A stretch of DNA of 53,878 nt from Nocardioides sp. (lineage in GTDB: Bacteria > Actinomycetota > Actinomycetes > Propionibacteriales > Nocardioidaceae). Location of the stretch: assembly GCF_025965415.1 (NCBI RefSeq), contig NZ_JAOPWY010000183.1:1-53878 (forward strand), written 5' to 3'. This document shows, piece by piece, positions 9,021-16,668 of this stretch (within the stretch, counting starts at the first letter, position 1; each line of letters begins with the position of its first letter). The notes under the pieces were generated by a model. The model did not search any database and was not told where the DNA came from. It saw only the letters and a list, made by a program, of their open reading frames with translations. A program made the translations under genes and the position numbers.

Positions 9021-9034
9021 CATCGGGGAACGTC
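9021..9034 (+). repeat. 14-base direct repeat, copy 2 (CATCGGGGAACGTC)
   Basis: Second copy, 121 bases from the first in the same orientation and about 43 bases upstream of the plus-strand start at 9077. Confidence 0.55.
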
Positions 9035-9076
9035 AGACCACACCCCACCGCCCGCAGGAATGCCCCAGGAGCTGCG

Positions 9077-10171
9077 ATGAACGCCGTGATGACCGTCGAC
9101 CTCTCCGAGCTCGATGCCTGGTCCACCCAGGTCCAGCGCGCCAGCGACGACCTGACCGGCATCGCCCGCAACGGCGGCACCCATCTCGTCCAGACCGACT
9201 TCGGCCCGATCCTCGAGACCATGATGGGCGCCTACAACGCCCTCCTCCCCTCGGTGCACCAGTCGCTCGAGGACAACGGCACGGGGATGCGCGACCACGC
9301 CGAGGCGCTGCGCGCCACCGCCCGCGACTTCACGCTCACCGAGGACGGCGTCGTACGCCGCCACCAGGCCACCGGCGTCGACGGCCGCGACGGGTCGAGC
9401 GCCTTCTGGGACGTCGCCGACACCACCATCCGCCGTGCAGGACCGACCGAGACCAGCCTCCCGCAGATCAGCTTCGGCTTCCCCTACGACACCGTGTGCG
9501 ACCTGGTCCGCATGCTCACCGGCTTCGACATCCGCGCGGAGCTGGCCGAGAAGATCGGCGGCGACGTGGTCGGCGCCTCCTCGCAGGGCTCGTCCTTCGG
9601 CAGTTTGGGCACGTCGATGAAGGGCGTCGCGGCCAACCTCCAGAGCGGCGGCCAGACCATCTCGAAGACCTGGTCCGGTGGCGCCTCCGACGCCGCGATC
9701 AAGCAGATCGGCACGTGGGTCGGCTCGCTCGACACCCAGGCCGGTCAGCTCGTCCAGATGGGCCAGAACGTCGTCCAGATCTGCCGCGACGCCTGGCAGA
9801 CCGCGCTCTCGGTCGTGCAGTGCGTCAAGTCTGCCGTGCAGACCGTGTCCTCGGCGCTGGCCACGATGAGCATCCCCGGTGTCGGCTGGGCGCGCATCGT
9901 GCAGGCCGTCTTCCAAGCCTTCCAGGCGGTGATGAAGGCCTACAAGGCGATCACGAAGCTGATCAACATCCTCAAGCAGGTGAAGTCCTTCATCGAGACC
10001 GTGAAGAACTTCTTCGACGGGGACAAGGCGCCGGTGTCGACGCCGACCGCCCCCACCTCGACCGGCACCCCCAGCAGCGTCACCCGCGACCCGAGCACCA
10101 TCGCCACCCCGACGGTGGGGCAGCGCCCGGCCCCGGTCGCGCCGCTCGCACCCGCTCCCGCCACGGCATGA
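9077..10171 (+). CDS. WXG100-like helical protein with a second WSG-containing domain
   Basis: A 364-residue protein of unknown function built from two helical parts. The first (1-100, MTVDLSELDAWSTQVQRAS to the ATARDFTLTEDG region) has the length and polarity of an ESX-type helical hairpin. The second (about 190-320) contains WSGGASDAAIKQIGTW, a WXG-like turn, followed by long amphipathic and hydrophobic helices up to VKNFFDG. The C-terminal 45 residues are Thr/Pro/Ala-rich and probably disordered. No signal peptide is present. AGGAG lies 6 bases before the ATG at 9077. The stop overlaps the next start as ATGA. It reads away from the EspC-like pair, as in a divergently transcribed secretion-substrate cassette. 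Confidence 0.7.
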   Translation: MNAVMTVDLSELDAWSTQVQRASDDLTGIARNGGTHLVQTDFGPILETMMGAYNALLPSVHQSLEDNGTGMRDHAEALRATARDFTLTEDGVVRRHQATGVDGRDGSSAFWDVADTTIRRAGPTETSLPQISFGFPYDTVCDLVRMLTGFDIRAELAEKIGGDVVGASSQGSSFGSLGTSMKGVAANLQSGGQTISKTWSGGASDAAIKQIGTWVGSLDTQAGQLVQMGQNVVQICRDAWQTALSVVQCVKSAVQTVSSALATMSIPGVGWARIVQAVFQAFQAVMKAYKAITKLINILKQVKSFIETVKNFFDGDKAPVSTPTAPTSTGTPSSVTRDPSTIATPTVGQRPAPVAPLAPAPATA

Positions 10172-10569
10172 GCGACGAGCCGCGCAGCCAGGCCGAGATC
10201 CTGGCGGCGATCGCCGGGGCCCGCGAGGAGCTCGACGCCAGCCTGGCCGACCTCAAGGCGACCGTCGACCAGCTCAATGCCCGTCCCCTCCTCACCGAGG
10301 AGGAGAAGACGGCGCTCGAGGAGCAGGCGGAGTCGGGCGAGCTGGGTGAGGACATGCAGGAGCTCGTGGGCAGGATCAAGGGTGGCGAGGACACCTGGGA
10401 GCGGGTCTTCTCGGGCGAGTCGCCCCACGGGTCGCTCCTCCAGGGCCACCTGACGCGGATGTTCGAGGAGCACAAGGAGGACATCGCGCTGGCCTTCGAG
10501 GAGCTGATCGAGGAGGAAGAGGCCAAGGGCAACTTCATCCTCGACGAGGTGCCGACCAGCGACTCCTGA
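10168..10569 (+). CDS. Small acidic helical protein, partner of the WXG-like gene
   Basis: A 133-residue, strongly acidic protein with predicted helices throughout: EREELDASLADLKATVDQLN-like coiled coil at 18-40, and a Glu-rich segment EEHKEDIALAFEELIEEEEA near 99-119. No signal peptide, membrane segment or known catalytic motif is visible. Start and stop overlap with the upstream WXG-like gene (ATGA) means tight translational coupling and suggests a physical partnership. A cytoplasmic chaperone or co-secreted partner would fit. The function is unknown, and both ideas are inference from position, size and charge. Confidence 0.7.
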   Translation: MSDEPRSQAEILAAIAGAREELDASLADLKATVDQLNARPLLTEEEKTALEEQAESGELGEDMQELVGRIKGGEDTWERVFSGESPHGSLLQGHLTRMFEEHKEDIALAFEELIEEEEAKGNFILDEVPTSDS

Positions 10570-10588
10570 ACTACACCTCTGTAGTTCA
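10567..10588 (+). terminator. Perfect hairpin overlapping the stop codon
   Basis: Arms TGAACTACA and TGTAGTTCA (9 base pairs) enclose the loop CCTC. The left arm begins with the TGA stop of the acidic-protein gene. There is no T-run after it, so it could be a weak terminator or an operator for the downstream cell-wall gene. Confidence 0.45.
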
Positions 10589-10675
10589 CGCGAACCCCTG
10601 TTACGGGTGTGACTGGTGTGGTTCTCTGGCGTCTCGTCCCGCCCGCGTCACCCCTTCCCCATGCCGGAGTCACCC

Positions 10676-12043
10676 ATGCGTCGCGCCTCGACCACCACCG
10701 CCCGTACGCTCCTCGCCGCGCTCACCCTCATGCTCGCGGCGTCGACCGTGACCTCGGCCCCGGCGAGCGCGGACGACAGTCGTACGACGCCGCGGCTCGC
10801 CTCGCAGCGCCAGATCGCCCTGGCGACACCGGGCGACTTCACCGGCCATGGCTTCGACCAGTGCCTCGCACCGACCCAGTCGGCGATGGACGCGTGGTGG
10901 AAGAAGTCGCCCTTCTCCGCCGTCGGGATCTACATCTCCGGCGACTCGCGCGCGTGCCGCTCGCAGCCCAACCTGAGCTCCACCTGGGTCGCCACCCAGG
11001 TCGCTCGCGGCTGGCGGCTGCTGCCGATCGCGCTCGGTCCGCAGGCGTCGTGCCAGCCGCGCTTCCCGCGCTACAAGGACGACTTCACGATCTCCCCGTC
11101 ACCCGCCGGCGGCTACGCCAAGGCGGCCGCGCAGGGCGCCGTTGAGGCCGACAAGAACGCCGCGGACGCGATGGCGTACGGCATCGGGCCGGGCAGCACC
11201 CTCTGGTACGACCTCGAGGGCTTCGACCTCACCAACACGGCGTGCCGCGAGTCGGCGCTGGTGTTCGTCTCCAGCTGGGTGACCCGCATCAAGGCGCTGG
11301 GCTACGTCGCGGGCTTCTACTCCAGCGTCAGCTCGGGCATCAAGATGCTCGACGACGCGCGCGTCCAGCGGCCCGGCCAGTTCGCGCTGCCCGACCGCAT
11401 CTGGATCGCCCGGTGGGACGGCGCGGCCAACACCTCGTCGTCGTACATCCCCGAGGACGGCTGGCGCCCCGGTGGCCGGATGAAGCAGTACCGCGGTGGC
11501 CACAACGAGACCTGGGGCGGCGTGACGATCAACATCGACAGCAACTACCTCGACCTCGGCGCCGGCTCGGTCGCCGTGCCCGAGGGCCGCTGCCCCGGCA
11601 CGCGGCTCGGCTACTGGAAGTACCCCGCGCTCTCCCCTGCCTCCGCGCAGCCCACGCGCGTCAAGGTGCTGCAGTGCCTGCTGACCGAGCAGGGCACCTA
11701 CACCGGTGCGATCACCGGCGCCTACGACGCCGCCACGATCGCGGCCGCCCGCGCCTGGCAGGCCTCCCGCAGGTTCACCGCCACCGACACCTTCGAGAGG
11801 CGGCACTGGAGGGCCCTGCTCTCCGCCGGAGCCCGTACGACGATCAAGCGGGGCTCCGTCGACGAGTCGGTGCACCGCCTGCAGCGGGCGCTCAACGCGG
11901 CCGGTGCCGGGAGGTTCCGGGCGAGCGGCGTGTTCGACGCCAAGACCGAGACCGCCCTGCGTGCCTACCAGTCGCGCCAGCGCATCGTCGTCTCCGGCGT
12001 CGCCACGCCCCAGACCTGGAACAAGCTGCAGCAGGGCAAGTAG
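10676..12043 (+). CDS. Secreted DUF1906 glycoside-hydrolase-like protein with two peptidoglycan-binding domains
   Basis: A 455-residue exported protein. Residues 1-32 form a signal peptide: Arg-rich start, hydrophobic TLLAALTLMLAAS core, ASA/D cleavage site. Residues about 52-300 are a DUF1906 (Rv2525c-like) TIM-barrel domain, with GFDQC at 59-63 and acidic residues in YDLEGFD at 178-184. Two PG_binding_1 repeats follow at about 328-388 and 392-452, each with a V..LQ..L...G...G..FDA.T..A pattern. It probably acts on or binds cell-wall glycan, though enzymatic activity of DUF1906 proteins is not settled. The ATG at 10676 has GGAG 7 bases upstream. It directly follows the WXG-like genes on the same strand. 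Confidence 0.88.
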   Translation: MRRASTTTARTLLAALTLMLAASTVTSAPASADDSRTTPRLASQRQIALATPGDFTGHGFDQCLAPTQSAMDAWWKKSPFSAVGIYISGDSRACRSQPNLSSTWVATQVARGWRLLPIALGPQASCQPRFPRYKDDFTISPSPAGGYAKAAAQGAVEADKNAADAMAYGIGPGSTLWYDLEGFDLTNTACRESALVFVSSWVTRIKALGYVAGFYSSVSSGIKMLDDARVQRPGQFALPDRIWIARWDGAANTSSSYIPEDGWRPGGRMKQYRGGHNETWGGVTINIDSNYLDLGAGSVAVPEGRCPGTRLGYWKYPALSPASAQPTRVKVLQCLLTEQGTYTGAITGAYDAATIAAARAWQASRRFTATDTFERRHWRALLSAGARTTIKRGSVDESVHRLQRALNAAGAGRFRASGVFDAKTETALRAYQSRQRIVVSGVATPQTWNKLQQGK

Positions 12044-12046
12044 CCC

Positions 12047-12490
12047 TCAGGCGGGCGGACCGACGACCAGCGCCACGCCGGTCAGGCCGGCAACGGCCAC
12101 CAGGCCGACGAGGAGCCCCTGGACGGGCCGGCGGAGCAGCCACGAGACGAGCGACTCGACCGCGCCGCGCGGCGCCTCGGACCGCAGGCGCCAGCGGTCG
12201 CCGAGCAGCCCCGAGCGCTCGGCGTACCTCTCGAACGGGACCGTGGCGAAGGGCGGGACGGCCGCCACCAGACCCAGGACGAGGCGGCTGGGCCGCCACC
12301 CACGGTCGACCCACAGCAGGACCGTCGTCAGGCAGTAGGCGATGAAGACGACGCCGTGCACCATCCCGAAGACCTGCACGCCGAGCTCGGTCGTCTCGGT
12401 GACGTACTTGAGGAACATGCCGGTCAGCAGCAGCGCCCAGGTGATCGCCTCGGCCACCGCGACGGTGCGGTAGAGGGTGCGCGGGCTCAT
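12047..12490 (-). CDS. DUF3817 membrane protein
   Basis: A 147-residue integral membrane protein with about three or four transmembrane helices: TVAVAEAITWALLLTGMFLKY (10-30), FGMVHGVVFIAYCLTTVLLW (41-60), LVLGLVAAVPPFATVPFERY (70-90), and a C-terminal helix in VQGLLVGLVAVAGLTGVALVVG. It matches the DUF3817 family (small membrane proteins with an N-terminal YR..A..EA..W..L pattern), whose function is unknown. It lies 10 bases downstream of purQ on the same strand, so it is probably the last gene of the purSQ operon. It ends 3 bases from the convergent cell-wall gene. Confidence 0.85.
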   Translation of the reverse strand: MSPRTLYRTVAVAEAITWALLLTGMFLKYVTETTELGVQVFGMVHGVVFIAYCLTTVLLWVDRGWRPSRLVLGLVAAVPPFATVPFERYAERSGLLGDRWRLRSEAPRGAVESLVSWLLRRPVQGLLVGLVAVAGLTGVALVVGPPA

Positions 12491-12500
12491 GCGGAGGCGC

Positions 12501-13169
12501 TCACGCGAAGGCCTGCTCGACGAGCGAGGTGAAGAAGCCCAGCCCGTCGGTGCCCGGCCCGGTGAGGTCCTCGACGGCGTGCTCGGGGTGCGGCATCAGG
12601 CCGACGACGTTGCCGCGCTCGTTGGAGATGCCGGCGATGTCGCGCAGCGAGCCGTTGGGGTTGTCGCCGAGGTAGCGCGCGACCACGAGGCCCTCGCCCT
12701 CGAGGCGGTCGAGCGTGGGCTCGTCGGCGACGAAGCCGCCCTCGCCGTTCTTGAGCACGATCGTGACCTCCGCGCCGGCGGCGTACGCCGAGGTCCACGG
12801 GGTGTCGACGCGCTCGATGCGCAGGCGCTGGTCGCGGCAGACGAACTTGCGGTGGTCGTTGCGGATGAGCGCGCCGGGCAGCAGGTGGGACTCGCAGAGG
12901 ATCTGGAAGCCGTTGCAGATGCCGAGGACCGGCATGCCCGCGCGGGCCGCCTCGATCACCGACGTCATGACCGGGGCGAAGCGCGAGATCGCGCCGCAGC
13001 GGAGGTAGTCGCCGTAGGAGAAGCCGCCCGGCAGCACCACCGCGTCGACGCCGCGGAGGTCGTCGTCGCCGTGCCACAGCGCGACCGCCTCGTGTCCGCC
13101 GATGCCGACCGCGCGGCGCGCGTCGACGTCGTCGAGCGAGCCGGGGAAGGTGACGACTCCGACCTTCAT
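12501..13169 (-). CDS. purQ: Phosphoribosylformylglycinamidine synthase subunit PurQ
   Basis: The 222-residue glutaminase subunit of the PurSQL FGAM synthase, which releases ammonia from glutamine for PurL. It is a class I glutamine amidotransferase. The nucleophile is Cys85 in GICNGFQ, and the catalytic pair His194 and Glu196 lies in [21 protein letters not shown] at 46-60 forms the oxyanion region. The ATG at 13169 overlaps the purS stop as ATGA. Length is typical of the short PurQ type. Confidence 0.97.
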   Translation of the reverse strand: MKVGVVTFPGSLDDVDARRAVGIGGHEAVALWHGDDDLRGVDAVVLPGGFSYGDYLRCGAISRFAPVMTSVIEAARAGMPVLGICNGFQILCESHLLPGALIRNDHRKFVCRDQRLRIERVDTPWTSAYAAGAEVTIVLKNGEGGFVADEPTLDRLEGEGLVVARYLGDNPNGSLRDIAGISNERGNVVGLMPHPEHAVEDLTGPGTDGLGFFTSLVEQAFA

Positions 13170-13450
13170 GCCGGTCGCACCTGGCCGGCGATCTCCGCGA
13201 CGGAGTGCTCCTCGACGTGGACCTCGTAGTCCTCGATGACCGGGTTGGAGAGCAGCCCCTCGGCCAGCTTCGCGATCTCCTCGAGCACCTCACCGGTGAT
13301 CTCGCCCTCGACCTCGAGCTCGAACCGCTTGCCCTGTCGGACGTCGCTCACCCCGGTGAAGCCCAGGCGGGGAAGCGCACCGAGCACCGCCTTGCCCTGG
13401 GGGTCGAGGATCTCTGGCTTGGGCATGACGTCGACGACGACTCGGGCCAC
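13166..13450 (-). CDS. purS: Phosphoribosylformylglycinamidine synthase subunit PurS
   Basis: A 94-residue protein matching PurS, the small subunit that bridges PurL and PurQ and helps channel ammonia. The start [22 protein letters not shown] and the core [17 protein letters not shown] are characteristic. The GTG at 13450 is chosen because AGGAG lies about 6 bases upstream and the family starts directly with this strand. It is the first gene of purS-purQ-DUF3817 and overlaps purQ by 4 bases. Its promoter probably lies under the palindrome at 13485-13504, giving a leader of about 30 bases, unlike the leaderless genes nearby. Confidence 0.95.
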   Translation of the reverse strand: MARVVVDVMPKPEILDPQGKAVLGALPRLGFTGVSDVRQGKRFELEVEGEITGEVLEEIAKLAEGLLSNPVIEDYEVHVEEHSVAEIAGQVRPA

Positions 13451-13484
13451 GGAGTGCTCCTGAGGACAGCTGGGGTGGACAGTG

Positions 13485-13504
13485 CTGATCCTAGTGAGGA
13501 TCAG
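13485..13504 (-). promoter_or_regulatory. Palindromic operator over the purSQ -10 element
   Basis: CTGATCCTAGTGAGGATCAG has perfect 8-base arms around AGTG. Read on the minus strand it includes TAGGAT at 13493-13488, a good -10 element about 37 bases before the purS start. A protein bound here would block purSQ transcription. The downstream gap up to DUF72 at 13589 shows nothing else recognisable. Confidence 0.5.
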
Positions 13505-13588
13505 GCACGGACGCCGAGCCGGGCACGCATGTGTGGACCGTTGGCGGGTACGCGTGAGGGGCAGCAGCCGGCTGCCGGAGGAGGCTCC

Positions 13589-14416
13589 ATGATGCGCGTC
13601 GGCATCTCCGGATGGCGCTACGCCGGGTGGCGGGGCGTGTTCTACCCCGTGGGGCTGCCGCAGCGACGCGAGCTCGAGCACGCGGCCTCGCGCCTGACGT
13701 CCCTCGAGGTGAACGGGTCGTTCTACTCGCTGCAGCGGCCGTCGAGCTGGCGGTCCTGGGGCGAGGCCGTGCCCGAGGACTTCGTCCTGGCGGTGAAGGG
13801 GCCCCGCTTCATCACGCACATGAAGAAGCTGGTGGACGTGGAGGCGCCGCTGGCGACCTTCCTGGCCTCCGGGGTGCTGTCTCTCGGCCCTCGCCTCGGT
13901 CCGATGCTGTGGCAGCTGCCGCCCCAGCTCGGCTTCCACCCGGACCGGTTGGCGGCGTTCTTCGACCTGCTGCCGCGCCGCACCGCCGACGCCGCGGCCC
14001 TCGCCGCTGCGCACCACGAAGCCGGAAAGCTCAAGGAGCCGCCCGTCACCAGCACTCCGGCGGACCGGCCGCTGCGCCACGTGCTGGAGGTGCGGCACTC
14101 CTCGTTCCGCACGACCGAGTTCTGCGACCTCCTCCGCGCACACGACATCGGCATGGTCGTCGCCGACTCGGCCGGCACGTGGCCCATGTTCGACGAGGTC
14201 ACGAGCGACCTCGTCTACGTCCGGCTGCACGGCGACACCGAGCTCTACACCAGTGGCTACGGGCCGGCGGCGCTCGACCGGTGGGCCGAGAAGGTGCGCG
14301 CGTGGGACGCCGCCGGGCTGGACGTGCTCGTCTACTTCGACAACGACGCCAAGGTGCATGTGCCGTTCGACGCCCTGGCCCTGCAGGAGCGGCTCGGGAT
14401 CACGCCGCCGGGCTGA
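13589..14416 (+). CDS. DUF72 domain-containing protein
   Basis: A 275-residue protein of the DUF72 (YecE-like) family, which adopts a TIM-barrel fold and is of unknown biochemical function. Family hallmarks are visible: the start VGISGWRYAGWRGVFYP with LEVNGSFYSL near 40-49, FVLAVKGPRFITH at 67-79, and the C-terminal VYVRLHGDTELYTSGYG with VYFDNDAKVHVPFDA. The ATG at 13589 (MMR) has a strong GGAGGAGG ribosome site 4 bases upstream. It stands alone, convergent with the small membrane protein gene at 14426. Confidence 0.9.
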   Translation: MMRVGISGWRYAGWRGVFYPVGLPQRRELEHAASRLTSLEVNGSFYSLQRPSSWRSWGEAVPEDFVLAVKGPRFITHMKKLVDVEAPLATFLASGVLSLGPRLGPMLWQLPPQLGFHPDRLAAFFDLLPRRTADAAALAAAHHEAGKLKEPPVTSTPADRPLRHVLEVRHSSFRTTEFCDLLRAHDIGMVVADSAGTWPMFDEVTSDLVYVRLHGDTELYTSGYGPAALDRWAEKVRAWDAAGLDVLVYFDNDAKVHVPFDALALQERLGITPPG

Positions 14417-14425
14417 CGGAGTGCG

Positions 14426-14614
14426 TCAGGCCTTGCGACGGCGTACGGCGACCAGGATCAGGGCCACGCCCAGCCCGGCCAGGATCGGACCGAGGACCGC
14501 CCAGAGGGTCTGGTCGGTCATGGGGCTGCCCTCGATGTAGCCCAGACCCTGGAAGGTCCACACCGCACCCATCAGCAGCATGATCGCCCCGAGCGCGACA
14601 CCCAGCGGCCGCAT
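14426..14614 (-). CDS. Small two-helix membrane protein
   Basis: A 62-residue protein with two transmembrane helices (about 4-24, VALGAIMLLMGAVWTFQGLG, and 38-57, AVLGPILAGLGVALILVAV) and a basic C-terminus VRRRKA. It resembles small hypothetical membrane proteins common in actinobacteria, and no function is known. The ATG at 14614 shares one base with the stop codon of the acyl-CoA ligase gene (TGATG), so the two are co-translated. It could anchor or accompany the ligase, though that is inferred only from position. Confidence 0.8.
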   Translation of the reverse strand: MRPLGVALGAIMLLMGAVWTFQGLGYIEGSPMTDQTLWAVLGPILAGLGVALILVAVRRRKA

Positions 14615-16179
14615 CAGCTCAGCTCCCGCTTCAGGATCTTGCCGGTCGCGGTCATCGGGAGCGCGTCGACGAACTGGACGATGCGGGGGTACTTGTAGCC
14701 CGCCATCTGATCCTTGCCCCAGGCCACCAGCTCGTCCTCGGTCACCGTGGCGCCGTCCTTGCGGATGACGACCGCCTTGATCTCCTCGCCGTGGCTGTCG
14801 TGGGGCACGCCGATGACGGCGGCCAGGGAGACGTCGGGGTGCGTCAGCAGCACCTCCTCGATCTCGCGCGGATAGACGTTGTAGCCGCCGCGGATGACCA
14901 TGTCCTTGGACCGGTCGACGATGTAGTACCAGCCGTCGGCGTCCTTGCGGCCCAGGTCGCCGGAGCGGAACCAGCCGTCGACGATGGCCTCGTGGGTGGC
15001 GTCGGGGCGGCCGTAGTAGCCCTTCATGATGTTGGGGCCCTTGATGGCGATCTCGCCGACCACGTCCACGGCGTCCTCCACGTCCTCGCGGACGCCGGGC
15101 TCGGGGTTGATCAGCTTCATCTCGACGCCGGGGATCGGCTTGCCGATCGAGCCGACGCGCGCGGGCTCGCCCCACACCGAGAAGCTCGAGACCGGCGACG
15201 TCTCGGAGAGGCCGTAGCCCTCGAGGATCGTCACGCCGAAGCGGCGCTCGAACTCCTTGTGCACCTCCACCGGCAGCGCCGAGCCGCCCGCAGCGGCGAC
15301 CCGGAGCGTGTCGGCGAGCTTCTTGACGTCGACGCCGGAGTCGTCGAGGGCGCCGAGGAGGCCCCAGTACATCGTGGGTACGCCGGCGAAGAATGTGACG
15401 TCCTCGCGGTCCATCAGGGCCAGCGCCGGGCCGGCCTCGAAGCGCGGCAGCAGCACGACGGTGCCGCCGAAGGCGAAGCCGGCGTTCATGATGACCGTCT
15501 GGCCGAACGAGTGGAACAGCGGCAGCACGCACAGCAGGGTGTCGGGGTTGTCGGCGTCGGCGCCGAAGAGCGCGTCGCTCGAGAGCGCGTTGGAGATCAT
15601 GTTGCGGTGCATGAGCTCGGCGCCCTTGGGCTGGCCGGTGGTGCCGGAGGTGTAGAGGATGACGGCGGTGTCGTCGGACCCGACGTCGCGCGTCTCGAAG
15701 ACCGGCGACTGACCCTTCAGCGCCTGCCCGAGGGTCTGCGTGCCCTCGATCGGGGACTCCGCGGCCGGGTCGGCGGTGATCACGAAGAAGTGCTCGCAGG
15801 CGTCGGCCTGCTCGAAGCCGGCGTGGCCCTCGGCGCCGATCGGCAGCTCGGGCGTCCCCTGGAAGCAGAAGTAGGCCTTCGCGTCGGAGTCGTCGAGGTG
15901 GTAGGCCACCTCACGGCCCTTGAGCAGCACGTTGAGCGGGACGACCGTCGCGCCCGCCTTGAGGATGCCGTAGTAGACGTTCGGGAAGTAGGGCAGGTTG
16001 GGGCAGCTCAGCGCCACCTTGTCCCCCGGCTCGATGCCGCGCGAGACCAGCAGGTTGGCCACCTGGTTGGCCGCGGCGTTGACCTGGGCGTAGGTCAGGC
16101 GGGAGTCGCCCAGCACGACCGCCGTACGGTCGGGGTGGGCCTCGGCGGAGCCTTCGAGCAGCGAGGAGAGGTTCGGCAT
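14614..16179 (-). CDS. Long-chain fatty-acid--CoA ligase / acyl-CoA synthetase
   Basis: A 521-residue adenylate-forming enzyme (ANL superfamily) that activates a carboxylic acid with ATP and CoA. The P-loop-like YTSGTTGQPKG is at 176-186. YGLSETSP (A5), the hinge region with SGDLGRKDADGWYYIVDRSKDM, and the catalytic lysine of TATGKILKREL (about 514) are all present, so it looks active. Length is typical of medium/long-chain acyl-CoA ligases. The acid cannot be specified. The ATG at 16179 is 6 bases behind TAGGTT. Confidence 0.93.
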   Translation of the reverse strand: MPNLSSLLEGSAEAHPDRTAVVLGDSRLTYAQVNAAANQVANLLVSRGIEPGDKVALSCPNLPYFPNVYYGILKAGATVVPLNVLLKGREVAYHLDDSDAKAYFCFQGTPELPIGAEGHAGFEQADACEHFFVITADPAAESPIEGTQTLGQALKGQSPVFETRDVGSDDTAVILYTSGTTGQPKGAELMHRNMISNALSSDALFGADADNPDTLLCVLPLFHSFGQTVIMNAGFAFGGTVVLLPRFEAGPALALMDREDVTFFAGVPTMYWGLLGALDDSGVDVKKLADTLRVAAAGGSALPVEVHKEFERRFGVTILEGYGLSETSPVSSFSVWGEPARVGSIGKPIPGVEMKLINPEPGVREDVEDAVDVVGEIAIKGPNIMKGYYGRPDATHEAIVDGWFRSGDLGRKDADGWYYIVDRSKDMVIRGGYNVYPREIEEVLLTHPDVSLAAVIGVPHDSHGEEIKAVVIRKDGATVTEDELVAWGKDQMAGYKYPRIVQFVDALPMTATGKILKRELS

Positions 16180-16185
16180 GGCGCA

Positions 16186-16191
16186 AACCTA
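16186..16191 (-). promoter_or_regulatory. -10 element TAGGTT of the acyl-CoA ligase gene
   Basis: Minus-strand TAGGTT followed by TGCGCC and the ATG at 16179. Confidence 0.58.
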
Positions 16192-16233
16192 CTCAGCGGT
16201 CGTGAGCCACGTCACCCGCCGTCTCGCGCGCCG

Positions 16234-16668
16234 TCACATCCGCGAGCCGAGGATGCGGCTCGCCTTGCGCAGGTCGGCGGCGATGGCCTGCGACGCGAGC
16301 AGTCCGGCGGCATGGGCGGGCAGCGCCCACCCGCCGCGGCCGGTCACCTCGCCGTCGGCGCGCACGCGGCACCTACCGGCGACGTCGGTGAAGTGGAGGG
16401 TGAGGGTGGCGCTGACGCCACGCCAGCGGCCCACCTCGGTCCAGACCCGGAACGGGGCCAGCTCGGTCGTCTCCATGTGCGGCCGTACGCCGACGGTGGT
16501 CGTCTCGCGCCAGGCCTGCCCCAGGTGCGGCTCCTCGTCGGCCGGCACGCTGACGGATCGGAGCGAGGACTGCCACTCCGGCCGGTTGCGCGGGTCGCAG
16601 AGGTAGCGGAAGGCCACCTGGGCCGGGACCGGCATCTCGACGGTCGCGGCGATCCGCCGGGGCCTCAG
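16234..16668 (-). CDS. SRPBCC family protein (probable CTG start)
   Basis: A START/Bet v1-like (SRPBCC) hydrophobic-pocket protein of about 144 residues. The pattern [36 protein letters not shown] is the usual first strand and helix pair, and the C-terminal helix [11 protein letters not shown] closes the pocket. The first ATG (16635) would remove strand 1. The frame has no ATG, GTG or TTG nearby upstream, but a CTG at 16668 overlaps the purC stop as CTGA and has GGGGAG 5 bases before it. I favour that start, with the ATG as the alternative. It is coupled to purC. Ligand or substrate is unknown. Confidence 0.7.
   Translation of the reverse strand: MRPRRIAATVEMPVPAQVAFRYLCDPRNRPEWQSSLRSVSVPADEEPHLGQAWRETTTVGVRPHMETTELAPFRVWTEVGRWRGVSATLTLHFTDVAGRCRVRADGEVTGRGGWALPAHAAGLLASQAIAADLRKASRILGSRM

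Noticed and set aside
7413..12043. A complete type VII secretion locus
   Set aside because: Only substrate-like proteins are present. No FtsK/SpoIIIE ATPase, EccD-like channel or mycosin is encoded anywhere in the window.
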